DNA of 64,000 nt from Membranipora membranacea (lineage: Eukaryota > Bryozoa > Gymnolaemata > Cheilostomatida > Membraniporidae), in the NCBI GenBank assembly GCA_914767715.1, contig OU612074.1:19330062-19394061 (forward strand). Direction: 5' to 3'. Below, piece after piece: positions 37,481 to 46,999 of the stretch. The notes below the pieces were generated by a model that searched no databases, was not told the DNA's origin, and was given only the letters and a program-made list of their open reading frames with translations. Within the stretch, counting starts at the first letter, position 1. The number at the start of each line of letters is the position of its first letter. The translations under genes and the position numbers were made by a program.

Positions 37481-37621
37481 AAAGTACTACCAATCACAAT
37501 ACCATAACCAAATATATACATAAATAAGTGGGCAGAAGGGGACGTAGATATATACCAAGATACTGTATCGATATAATCAAGTACTTTTAACCGTCACTCA
37601 AAACCAGCCTCATCCCTCAAC

Positions 37622-40600
37622 ATGCCCCGTAAGAGAAAGTCAGCTGCAGCTAAAGCTTCTGTTAAAAAGAAAAACAAGATATCTCGCAGTGTACCTGAAA
37701 TTGTTATTCCTGATGATGATTGTAAAACTGTGGAGGCTGTTGATGATATGAAAGTTACCGCCCCGTCATTACCAAATGTATCATATGCTGCTATTACAAA
37801 AGGCACATCTGGCATCCCTGAATCCCGTAAAACCAATTGGCAATTTAAAAATGTCTCGATAGCTTTTGATCCTACAAACCTGTCACAGGGCCTACCAACC
37901 AAATTTGTCATGGCTAGTGTAAGTCAAGCAAATAGCGCATATGGATCTGCTGCAGGCAAACAATGTATGCCAACATGCTACCTCGGTATTGTAAAACATT
38001 CTCTACAAAGTCAATCTAGTGAATGGGCTTCGTCTGATATTGAGATGTTACTAACCAGTGGCAGCGAGATGTATATTAGCTACAAACCACCAAACCATCA
38101 ATATTTCAGTGTTCCTGACCTTCCCACAGAGTTTCACTTTGAAAACTTAAATGTAAAATGTTGTGATTTCAATGATGTACATGGAATTATATGCAAAGGG
38201 GATGTAAACAATGTGAACAACGTTTGTACCAATCTGTGTCTCATGTTCCAGGATGAAGCCAAAACAGGTGCTGTATGTACAATGTCAGGATACACTACAG
38301 CTGTGCTAAAGAACACTAGTGGATTCACAATATTGGACACACATTCAAGGGATGTACAAGGTAAGCCATGTGTTAACGGACGAGCAGGCATCTTTGAGTT
38401 TCCAGATCTACAGTCAGTTGCAACATATATTATTAGGCAGAATCAACTTCTAACCAGTTATGACACTACACAATATGAGCTCTGTTCATTCTCAGTATGT
38501 CTTATAACATCGGATAGCCCTGTTATGAGTATGCCGGAATCTAGTAACTCAAGTATCATAGTTACTAAAAAGTCAAAAAAATGTCAAGACACGGTAGACA
38601 CAAAGCCTTATGCGAATCGATATGCCAAGTATTACTATGAGAATGCATCATATAGGCAAAAAAAACAGGCATCATCAATCGGAAAGTACAAAACCATCAC
38701 AAATCACCGCAATGATGTAAAAAGTCGCTCAATTGAGAAATATAAAACAAATGAAGATCACCGCAAAGACTTAATAAGTGTCTTAATTGAGAAATATAAA
38801 ACTAATGAAGATTACCGCAATGATGTCAAAAGTCGCTCTACTGAGAAATATAAAACTAATGAAGATCACCGCAATGATGTAAAAAGTCGCTCTACTGAGA
38901 AATACAAAGCTGTAGAAGATCACCGCAACGCTGTAAAAAGTCGCTCTATTGAGAAATATAAAACAAATGAAGATCACCGCAATGATGTAAAAAGTCGCTC
39001 AGTAAGGAAGTATTCTATTGATGAACAACATAGACTTTCAGTTAAAAAAACTGCTATTGGTTGTAAAAATTCTAAAAGGAAAAAGATGAGCGATATTGAT
39101 AATGCTGTTAATGAATTTCGATTTCAGAGCCAGCTTCCACCAACAAGCATATGCTGTGTCTGTCTACGTTTGTGGTTTGCGGAACAAGTAAAAGTTTTAA
39201 AACAGGCTAGCTATAACAATCAAACAATCGTCACAAAGTGTATTGCGTACTATTGTCAAAAGTTTCAAAAGAAAACCTCTGACAGTACATATTATATATG
39301 TCATACTTGTAGCAGATATATTGAAAAAGAAAAAACTCCACCTCAGGCGTCAGTCAACAACATGCACATATATGATCCTGACCAAGACTTTGATGCATTA
39401 AATACCCTGGAGCAGCAACTCATATCTTTATTTTTGCCATTCGAAAAGATCATCACTCTCCCTCGATCAAAACAGAAAGCTGTGCAAGGACCAGTTATTT
39501 GTGTTCCATCCAATATCAACCTCATCACTAATGTCCTGCCAGTACCGTCAGGGGAGTCTAAGCTTATACCAGTTTACCTGAAAAGAAGATTAGTGTATCA
39601 GGGATATAGCAATTATCAGGAAGTAGACACGGTGAAGTTAAAAATAGCATTACAAAAGCTACAGCTTATTAATCCTTTTTACGCCGGTGTAGAAATAAAC
39701 AAAGATTGGGATGATATTGTCGACCACAGTCTTGTTGCTAATTCCGCAGATAGTGTAGAACAAGAATCACAGAAGTGTACGGACCTCCCTGAACATACAC
39801 AAATAGAACAAGATGTATTGGTATCCGGTAATGTCATGGATAGCTGCTTACAGCCTGTTGACTTGATCAATGAACTGAATTTCGATAATGTAGAAAGCAT
39901 TTCATTAGCACCTGGAGAAGGTAAAAAGCCAGTTAGCCTTTTTACGGAGCCTTTTATTGAAGCCAAATCATTTCCAAGTTTGTTTCCTGATGGTAAAAAT
40001 ACTTATGACTCTGAAAGAAACACCAACATCTCTCGCTGTGATTACTACAAGGCTCGATTATTTTGTGCCGACCCAAGATTTGCTGCCAATACCAGCTACC
40101 TGTTTTTTTGTCAATACACATACGAAGCAGAAAAGTTGTTATCTAGCATATCTATAAATCTACGCAAAGGTTCTGACTCTGCTAAAATTAACCGAGCCAT
40201 GATAACTGACCCAAATTATATGAAATCATTGCTGAAAACGGATCAAGGTTTTAAGTTTTTCGAACCTGTGAGAGGATCGCCTGCATTTTGGAAAAAAACT
40301 ATGTCTAGTTTGTTTGCGTGTCTTCGCAGTCTTGGACTTCCAACATTCTTTATAACATTGACATCTGCTGAACTAACGAGGTGGACTTGTCATTTGGGTG
40401 CTATTCTCAAACAACGCGGAGATTACCGATCAGATGATGAAATAAGCAATTTAGACTATAAAACGAAATGTGAAATTCTAAAATCTAACCCGGTTACTGC
40501 TGTTCGGATGTTTTACCATAGAGTTGAACTATTTTTTAAGTATATTTTATTGGGTCAAGCAGAACCGATCGGAAAAGTTCAAGATTATTTCTATAGAGTA

Positions 40601-43255
40601 GAGTTTCAGGCTCGAGGTGCCCCACATTTGCACTGTTTATTTTGGATACAAGATGCACCAAAGCTTGGAGTGCACAGTCATACTGAAATTGTGGACTTTG
40701 TCAACAAATATGTACAAGGTACTCTACCTGATGAAGACCTAGATCCTGAATTAAATGAGATTGTGTCAAGTGTACAAACACATAGTAGAAACCATTCAGC
40801 CTCTTGTAAAAAAGGAAAGAGCAACAAAAAGTGCCGCTACAATTTCCCCAAGCCATGTTCAGATGCAACATTTATCAGTGAGCCACAGGATGACTCTCAT
40901 GAGATTAGACAATCAAATGAGCTACTTCTAAAAAACCTGTTTTCATTATTGGAGAATGGAACGGAATTATCAACCAATGATGCGATTTATAAAAGCTGTG
41001 GCGTAGATAGTTTTGAGAACTTTCAAGAGGCGATGAGATCAGTTACCAAAAAACCATCTATTGTTTTACAAAGAGAAGAGAAGGATATTTGGGTAAATAA
41101 TTACAACGCAAATTTGATAAGAGCATGGAATGCAAATATAGATATACAATATGTCTTAGACCCTTACTCTTGTATAATGTATATTGTATCATACATATCA
41201 AAGAGTGAAAGCGAACTCGGAGAAGTTTTAAAACATGCTAGAGACAACTTCATATCTGAAGGAGTAAATTGTAACGCTGCTGAAGGTATGAAATCACTAT
41301 CACGCATGTACTTTACACACCGTGAGGTATCAGCACAAGAAGCATTTGTACGAGTAGGAGGTTACAAACTAAAAAAATTCAGTCGCCATGTTGAGTTCAT
41401 AGCAACAAACGAAGAAGATGTGCGAATGAGCAGACCTTTGAAACAAATTGTTGAAAATGGGTCCCAAGAGAATTCAGATAGTATATGGATGACATCTAAA
41501 TATGACAGATACTATGGACGACCTAACTCAGCTGAATTTAATGACATGTGTTTAGCAGATTTTGTAGCTAATTATAGAGTTCTTTCTGCTACCGAAGCCA
41601 AAAACTCTAAAAGTAAATTTAAACATAATTTAGGAAAAGGACTAGGTTCCATCATGAAAAGAACACGAAGTGACCCTGCTATCATCAGCTATTGTCGTCA
41701 TTCTCCATCCCATGAACCTGAAAAACATTACTTGAGTCTTCTTAAACTGTTTCTTCCTCATAGAAAAAATCAAGACCTAAAGCCATTAAGTTATACATCT
41801 CATGAAGAATATTTTATGACTGGATCATACACACGCATTGACAACGGAAATTCTGTACTTGTAAGGCTAATCGTGAGAGATAATGAAAATAATCACACCT
41901 GTGACAACACCCAAATAGACCAAGCCTTAGATACATACAAGACTGCCGGTGATCTACAAGATGCTTGGGCTTGTGTAGCACCAAATGCCGAGAATATTAG
42001 ACAAGAAGAAATAGTAGAAGGAACTATTTGTACTGAAAACGATAACGAGACTGAAAATTCCAGCTCACCAGATTTTGCACAACAACCAAATACTGCCAAC
42101 TCGAATTTTTGTTCTTATCAGATGTCCCCAGGCACATTAAAACAATTGTTACAATCTATGAATGAAACACAACAAAATATTTTTTACCAAATTAGAAATT
42201 GGTGTATTCAAAGTAAAAATAATCTAAAAAATGTAGATCCTTTTCAAATCTTTGTTACTGGAGGTGCCGGAGTTGGAAAGAGTCATCTCATTAAATGTAT
42301 TTATGGATCATGTAGCAAAATACTCAGGTCACCAGATTCACCTAGCGATATAAAAGTTTTGCTTGTAGCCCCAACAGGAACAGCAGCGCACAATATTAAT
42401 GGACACACATTGCACTCAGCATTTAAAATACCAATTGAAAGTGGAAAGCAATATCAACCACTCTCATGTGACGCACTAAACACATTACGATCTACGATGG
42501 AAAACCTCAAAATAATCATATTGGATGAAGTGTCTATGGTCAGCGCTAGGCTTTTTGAGTACTTAGATGGGAGATTACGACAAATTATGGGCATCAGCCA
42601 TTCGAGTTCATCTGGTCTGTTTGGAAATGTATCAGTGCTTGCAGTTGGTGACTTTTATCAGCTACCTCCAGTAATGGCATCTCCTCTAGTTTTATCAACG
42701 ACCTGGTATGGCAATACATTATTTAGAGACAATTTCAAGATGATTGAATTGACGGAGGTGATGCGACAACGAGATGATGCTGTATTTGCGCAAGCTTTAA
42801 ATAAATTGAGGATTAAAAAGAAGGACGAACAAATTGATCCAGCAATAGATGAAATGTTGCAAATTCGTAACCGGCAGCATGATGTACCAGCAACTGCTTT
42901 ACATGTCTTTGGTAAAAATATAAAAGTTGATAAGTACAATGAAAGTATGGTATATAAAGTTTGTAGTGAAGTGCATGAAATACCTGCTATTGATTCTGAG
43001 AAAGACTCTAATGGGAAAATGAGAGTACTCTTGCAGTATAGAATAGGTCATCATTCAGGTTTATCTGACAATTTATGTATCGGTGTAAACGCTCGTGTCA
43101 TGCTGATGAGGAATATTGATGTCGAACATGGGCTTGTAAATGGTGTATTCGGAACAGTTGTTGGCCTGAAAACAGAATGTAACCGAATCATCGTAATTTA
43201 TGTTAAATTTGATGACGACCGTGTAGGGTTGGCTCGAGTCAACAAATCCCATTAG
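37622..43255 (+). CDS. Helentron Rep/helicase polyprotein, N-terminal part
   Basis: A 1877-codon uninterrupted frame. Regions in order: basic start (PRKRKSAAAKASVKKK); about residues 95-300, a domain with C115 in GKQC and H241 in LDTHSRD, which resembles the herpesvirus-tegument-type deubiquitinase fold; residues about 330-470, seven 18-residue KYKTNEDHR-type repeats; a Cys cluster (CCVCLRLW ... CHTC); the HUH Rep nuclease with PHLHCLFW (H1002, H1004) and Y1187/Y1191 in YIVSYISK; and a Pif1-type helicase with Walker A GGAGVGKS (K1553) and Walker B ILDE (D1635). The protein would nick and unwind DNA in rolling-circle transposition. The frame ends in a premature stop inside the helicase and coding continues in another frame. 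There are no introns. Confidence is high for Rep/helicase and moderate for the protease-like domain. Confidence 0.92.
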   Translation: MPRKRKSAAAKASVKKKNKISRSVPEIVIPDDDCKTVEAVDDMKVTAPSLPNVSYAAITKGTSGIPESRKTNWQFKNVSIAFDPTNLSQGLPTKFVMASVSQANSAYGSAAGKQCMPTCYLGIVKHSLQSQSSEWASSDIEMLLTSGSEMYISYKPPNHQYFSVPDLPTEFHFENLNVKCCDFNDVHGIICKGDVNNVNNVCTNLCLMFQDEAKTGAVCTMSGYTTAVLKNTSGFTILDTHSRDVQGKPCVNGRAGIFEFPDLQSVATYIIRQNQLLTSYDTTQYELCSFSVCLITSDSPVMSMPESSNSSIIVTKKSKKCQDTVDTKPYANRYAKYYYENASYRQKKQASSIGKYKTITNHRNDVKSRSIEKYKTNEDHRKDLISVLIEKYKTNEDYRNDVKSRSTEKYKTNEDHRNDVKSRSTEKYKAVEDHRNAVKSRSIEKYKTNEDHRNDVKSRSVRKYSIDEQHRLSVKKTAIGCKNSKRKKMSDIDNAVNEFRFQSQLPPTSICCVCLRLWFAEQVKVLKQASYNNQTIVTKCIAYYCQKFQKKTSDSTYYICHTCSRYIEKEKTPPQASVNNMHIYDPDQDFDALNTLEQQLISLFLPFEKIITLPRSKQKAVQGPVICVPSNINLITNVLPVPSGESKLIPVYLKRRLVYQGYSNYQEVDTVKLKIALQKLQLINPFYAGVEINKDWDDIVDHSLVANSADSVEQESQKCTDLPEHTQIEQDVLVSGNVMDSCLQPVDLINELNFDNVESISLAPGEGKKPVSLFTEPFIEAKSFPSLFPDGKNTYDSERNTNISRCDYYKARLFCADPRFAANTSYLFFCQYTYEAEKLLSSISINLRKGSDSAKINRAMITDPNYMKSLLKTDQGFKFFEPVRGSPAFWKKTMSSLFACLRSLGLPTFFITLTSAELTRWTCHLGAILKQRGDYRSDDEISNLDYKTKCEILKSNPVTAVRMFYHRVELFFKYILLGQAEPIGKVQDYFYRVEFQARGAPHLHCLFWIQDAPKLGVHSHTEIVDFVNKYVQGTLPDEDLDPELNEIVSSVQTHSRNHSASCKKGKSNKKCRYNFPKPCSDATFISEPQDDSHEIRQSNELLLKNLFSLLENGTELSTNDAIYKSCGVDSFENFQEAMRSVTKKPSIVLQREEKDIWVNNYNANLIRAWNANIDIQYVLDPYSCIMYIVSYISKSESELGEVLKHARDNFISEGVNCNAAEGMKSLSRMYFTHREVSAQEAFVRVGGYKLKKFSRHVEFIATNEEDVRMSRPLKQIVENGSQENSDSIWMTSKYDRYYGRPNSAEFNDMCLADFVANYRVLSATEAKNSKSKFKHNLGKGLGSIMKRTRSDPAIISYCRHSPSHEPEKHYLSLLKLFLPHRKNQDLKPLSYTSHEEYFMTGSYTRIDNGNSVLVRLIVRDNENNHTCDNTQIDQALDTYKTAGDLQDAWACVAPNAENIRQEEIVEGTICTENDNETENSSSPDFAQQPNTANSNFCSYQMSPGTLKQLLQSMNETQQNIFYQIRNWCIQSKNNLKNVDPFQIFVTGGAGVGKSHLIKCIYGSCSKILRSPDSPSDIKVLLVAPTGTAAHNINGHTLHSAFKIPIESGKQYQPLSCDALNTLRSTMENLKIIILDEVSMVSARLFEYLDGRLRQIMGISHSSSSGLFGNVSVLAVGDFYQLPPVMASPLVLSTTWYGNTLFRDNFKMIELTEVMRQRDDAVFAQALNKLRIKKKDEQIDPAIDEMLQIRNRQHDVPATALHVFGKNIKVDKYNESMVYKVCSEVHEIPAIDSEKDSNGKMRVLLQYRIGHHSGLSDNLCIGVNARVMLMRNIDVEHGLVNGVFGTVVGLKTECNRIIVIYVKFDDDRVGLARVNKSH

Positions 43256-44226
43256 GCTTACCAAAAAATTCGATTCCTATCAAACGAAAGGAAGAGCAGC
43301 TCAAACTCAAATCTAAGAGCAGAAGCAATGTAACGAGAAGACAATTTCCTCTCAAGTTAGGATGGGCTTCTACTGTTCATAAAACGCAAGGAATGAGTGT
43401 TAAACAGCTAGTATATGATATGAGCGACACTTTCTCTCATGGCCAAGCATACGTTGCCCTGAGCAGAGTTACTTCACTGAGTGGACTGTTTTTAAAAAAT
43501 TATCAACCTGGTTTAATATACAGAGATGACAAAGTTCATGATGACCTTGCCACACTTGAGCTGTTAGATGTGAATAGAAACACAACGTCATGTGATATTC
43601 TAGTGCACAACGTGCAAGGTTTATGCAGTAAGCTATCCGATATCAAGGTGACACATTCAAAAATTGCCCAAGTGCTTTGCTTGACAGAAACGTGGCTATC
43701 TTTAAATAATTCTGATGAGGAGATTTTGTTAGATGGTTTCAATTTGATAAGATGTGACCGGCGTGCTACAACCTGCAGGGGAGGATCCGCAATTTATCTT
43801 GCAGACAATATACCATATCAGCAAATAGAATTACCTAACACTGCCGAGAAAATAGAAGTTGTGATGGCAAGCTTCCTACTGAGTGGCAAATCAATTGTTA
43901 TCGGATGCATGTACCGTCCTAAAACAACCAAGTTAGCAGCAACCAGTTTTTATATCAACCAGTGTATTAGTATTGCTGAGGATCTGCAAGAGGTTGATCT
44001 CATTTTAATGACTGGTGACATAAACGAAAATCTCAATGACGATGGACCCCATGTTTTATTTGATCTTTTTGCCTCACGAGGGTTTAAACAACTTGTAAAC
44101 AACAGCACTTATTTGTCTGGTAGTCTGCTTGATGTGGCCTATGTAAAGGGAGATTCAGACTGTCTGACTTGCGAAGTTGACCCGATATACTTTTCAGATC
44201 ACGAGGCAGTCAAAATCTCTATCTAA
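43216..44226 (+). CDS. Helentron helicase end plus APE-like endonuclease (shifted frame)
   Basis: Continues the upstream polyprotein in a different frame; the two frames overlap at 43216-43255, so a one-base change there splits the gene. It first encodes the last helicase motifs (LGWASTVHKTQGMSV, then AYVALSRVTSLSGL). An endonuclease/exonuclease/phosphatase domain follows, with LCLTETWL, TGDIN and FSDHEAVKI, and it ends at TAA 44224-44226. A C-terminal endonuclease of this kind marks the Helentron (Helitron2) class. The first ATG in this frame is at 43393, but that would lose helicase motifs, so it is better read as a frameshifted continuation. Confidence 0.9.
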   Translation, partial: RPCRVGSSQQIPLGLPKNSIPIKRKEEQLKLKSKSRSNVTRRQFPLKLGWASTVHKTQGMSVKQLVYDMSDTFSHGQAYVALSRVTSLSGLFLKNYQPGLIYRDDKVHDDLATLELLDVNRNTTSCDILVHNVQGLCSKLSDIKVTHSKIAQVLCLTETWLSLNNSDEEILLDGFNLIRCDRRATTCRGGSAIYLADNIPYQQIELPNTAEKIEVVMASFLLSGKSIVIGCMYRPKTTKLAATSFYINQCISIAEDLQEVDLILMTGDINENLNDDGPHVLFDLFASRGFKQLVNNSTYLSGSLLDVAYVKGDSDCLTCEVDPIYFSDHEAVKISI

Positions 44227-44960
44227 AAACCCCATAAATCCCTGAGTCAACAGAAACAATTTCTACATTTAAAACCGTATCATTATAACCATAATAACCA
44301 TTAATAGCTTGCAAATGTCATTTATACGTACAAGTTTCTAATATCCCACACCAAAGACAAATGTAAATGTCACATAGCTATTTGTATAATATACCAAAAG
44401 CACTTAAAAATGTATAATATTTTTGAGTATTTTCTGATTCCATCTCTGCAGATGATGTACGAACATTTTTGATCGAAACCCTGTTTTTTTATGCTCATTA
44501 AACATTTTTATCGCAAATGCGACATTTTTGTTATAATTATATCAGCACAGTTATTTTCTGACAAGCTTGCCTTGTAATTGAGTGAAGTCAATCTTTGAAT
44601 CAATATGTATTTATCTATTGTAGAGAAAAAGAAAAAAAAATACACCTTAGTGGGGCAACATTCTTTCCCATCTCCGGGGTTCTTTGCCCGGGAATGTGAT
44701 CTTGCATTTTGGTTTGATATCTCCAAATGTGGTCTTACATTCCCATGTAAAGCCTCAAATTAATCTTCTGAATATCTGTCGTGTGTGCGGACCGCAGGTA
44801 GTTAGCTATCCTCTAGCTAGGTAAGCATCAGAAATTAGTTAAATTCTAGACTCATATATCTTCAACATAAAATACTTATTGCAATCATATCTAGCGTCTG
44901 TCATGAGTCATGACCCATCTCAAATGTAATTACCAAAAAAAAGTTGTCAACCATCCATCA
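44227..44960. other. 3' flank of Helentron
   Basis: No gene. A run of A near 44630 and an inverted pair GGGAATGT...ACATTCCC (44690-44742) might be the terminal hairpin region, but I could not fix the element end. Confidence 0.3.
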
Positions 44961-44964
44961 ATTC

Positions 44965-46010
44965 CTGTTTATGATGGCCGTAATGCTTGATGTTAATTAA
45001 GGCCATTTTGGTGATGATGTCAAAAGAACTGTTTATCTGCAGAAATCCGCTGTTTATAGCGGCCATATTGTATATCAGGTCATGCTACATAGAAATTGAT
45101 CATGTCATGAGATGCGGTATATGTCATTACCCCAAAATCCCAAGTTTCACCTCAATCGCATGATAAAAACTGCTTATCGACAGCAATTTATTGTTCGTGG
45201 CGGCCATATTGGATATCGGGTCATGTGACATCCAAATTGATTATGTCATCAGATTCGGCATATGTCATAACCCCCAAATCCCAAGTTTTAACTCAATCGC
45301 ATGATAAGACCTGTTAATCGGCACCCACTTCCTGTTCATGGTGGCCGTATTGGATTCGGGCCACATGAAATCAAAAATGATGATGTCATAAGATTCGGTA
45401 TGTGTCAAAACCCCTATATCTCATGTTTTAACTCAATCGCATGATAAGCACTGTTAATCGGCAGCCACTGTCTGTTTATGGTGGCCATATTGGATATCGG
45501 ATCACATGGCATCCAAATTGATTATGTTATCAGATTCGGCATATGTCATAACCCCCAAATCCCAAGTTTAAACTCAATCGCATGATAAGAACTGTAAATC
45601 GGCAGCCACTTCCTGTTCATGGTGGCCATATTGGATTCGGGTCACATGACATCAAAATTGATGATGTCATAAGATTCGGTATATGCCAAAACCCCCTTAT
45701 CCCAAGTCTCAACTCAATCGTATGATGAGAACTGCTAATCGGCAGCAATTAACCCTCTATGGCGGCCATATTGGATTTCGGGTCATGTGACATTAAGATT
45801 GATGATGTCCTAAGATTCGGTATATGCCAAAACCCCCAAATCCCAAGTTATAACTCAATCGCATGATGAGAACTGTTAATCGTAGCAGTTTACTGTTTAT
45901 GGCAGCCATTTTGGATTTCGGGTCATGTGACCTTAAAATTGATAATGTCATAAGATTCGGTATATGTCATTACCCTATATCCCAAGTTTTAACTCAATCG
46001 CATGATTCGT
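44965..46010. repeat. 140-bp satellite, long array
   Basis: About seven units with 140-141 bp spacing (matching points near 45168, 45308, 45448, 45590, 45731, 45871). Each unit carries TGACATCA...TGATGTCA-like arms and ACTCAATCGCATGATAAG. Same family as 25850-26185. Confidence 0.92.
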
Positions 46011-46217
46011 TCTCAAGATATGATCAATATAAAGGTCAAAACGTCCTCCACTAATTAGTCTAATTAACGAATATTACATAACATTTCAAAAATTCTAATT
46101 GAAATTTTTCATCTAGACACGTGAAGGTATGTTGTGAACAAGTTTCATCAAATTATTCCTGGTAGTTCTTGACTTATAAAAGCCCAAAAAGTGTTGCAAT
46201 AATAAAAATAATAATAA

Positions 46218-46360
46218 TAAACCCTACTAAAACAAAAGGAATACAACATTGTTGTATTCCTAATAAATCCAACCAAAACAAAAGAAATACAACTTTGTTG
46301 TATTCCTAATAATAAACCCTACTAAAACAAAAGTAATACAACTTTGTTGTATTCCTAATG
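46218..46360. repeat. Three tandem palindromic units
   Basis: Three copies of a unit ending in a palindrome like GAATACAAC-(A/T)TT-GTTGTATTC (first 46238-46260), separated by ACTAAAACAAAA-type spacers. Confidence 0.85.
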
Positions 46361-46599
46361 AACATTCTCTGTAAGGTTTGTTTAACTTTGACTTAATATT
46401 GATTGCAGTACATTTTCGGGCGTCACCATCTTTTATTTATTTATAGACAGCCCAGCTTCAGCAGGCGTTTTAGTTTGCGGATACAAGAATTTTTAACCCT
46501 ATGATTAAACATGGGTAATTTCGGTACAGACTGGCTTAAAAGCTTTATTCCATGACCCCATTTTGCACAGTATACAAGCTTTTTATAAAAGCTGTGTTT

Positions 46600-46985
46600 G
46601 AGTTGGAAGATCAACGGGCATAAATATGAAGAGGACCTGAAACTGAACTTACTCAAATTTTATAGCATCACCTATTGAGTGGTAGTAACCAAATCAACAA
46701 GTCACAAATCAAAGAAGAGAAAGTTGCTAAAATTCAATTTCCCAACCTCCCAAGAAAATTCTCTTCCGGTTTTATCATCAAATTTACCCTTTTAGAGGCG
46801 AACAAATAGATTGTGTGTATATACATTAAACAGCGCAGCAAGTTCATGTGATATTATAGGCATTTTAATAATAATATATTGCTGTTGACTTACCAATTGA
46901 TGGAAGCTGGGGCTGGGGCTGTCGGATTACCAATGCTCCATTAGTTGGAACATTCATAATTGACGAGGTGCTTATCTTACTGTGG
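46600..46985 (-). pseudogene. Partial duplicate of deaminase exons 1-2
   Basis: 46894-46980 matches deaminase exon 1 (NVPTNGALV, then QPQPQLPSI) and keeps its donor. 46640-46680 matches a truncated exon 2 region, with matching intron sequence between. The ATG equivalent to the gene start reads ATA, and no catalytic exon follows before the Helentron and satellite region. It is probably a dead fragment, though exon 1 is still open and could be used with an internal ATG. Confidence 0.65.
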
Positions 46986-46999
46986 AATCAAAAACAATT

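Noticed and set aside
37278-37521. Minus-strand frames translating to repeated SLRAEKPVV or LPKGGETRR
   Set aside because: They are translations of the 27-bp minisatellite; the unit length is a multiple of three so all frames stay open. No gene signals.
46441-46656. 71-codon minus-strand frame as a deaminase paralogue exon
   Set aside because: No HxE or PCxxC motif and no match to the deaminase core.
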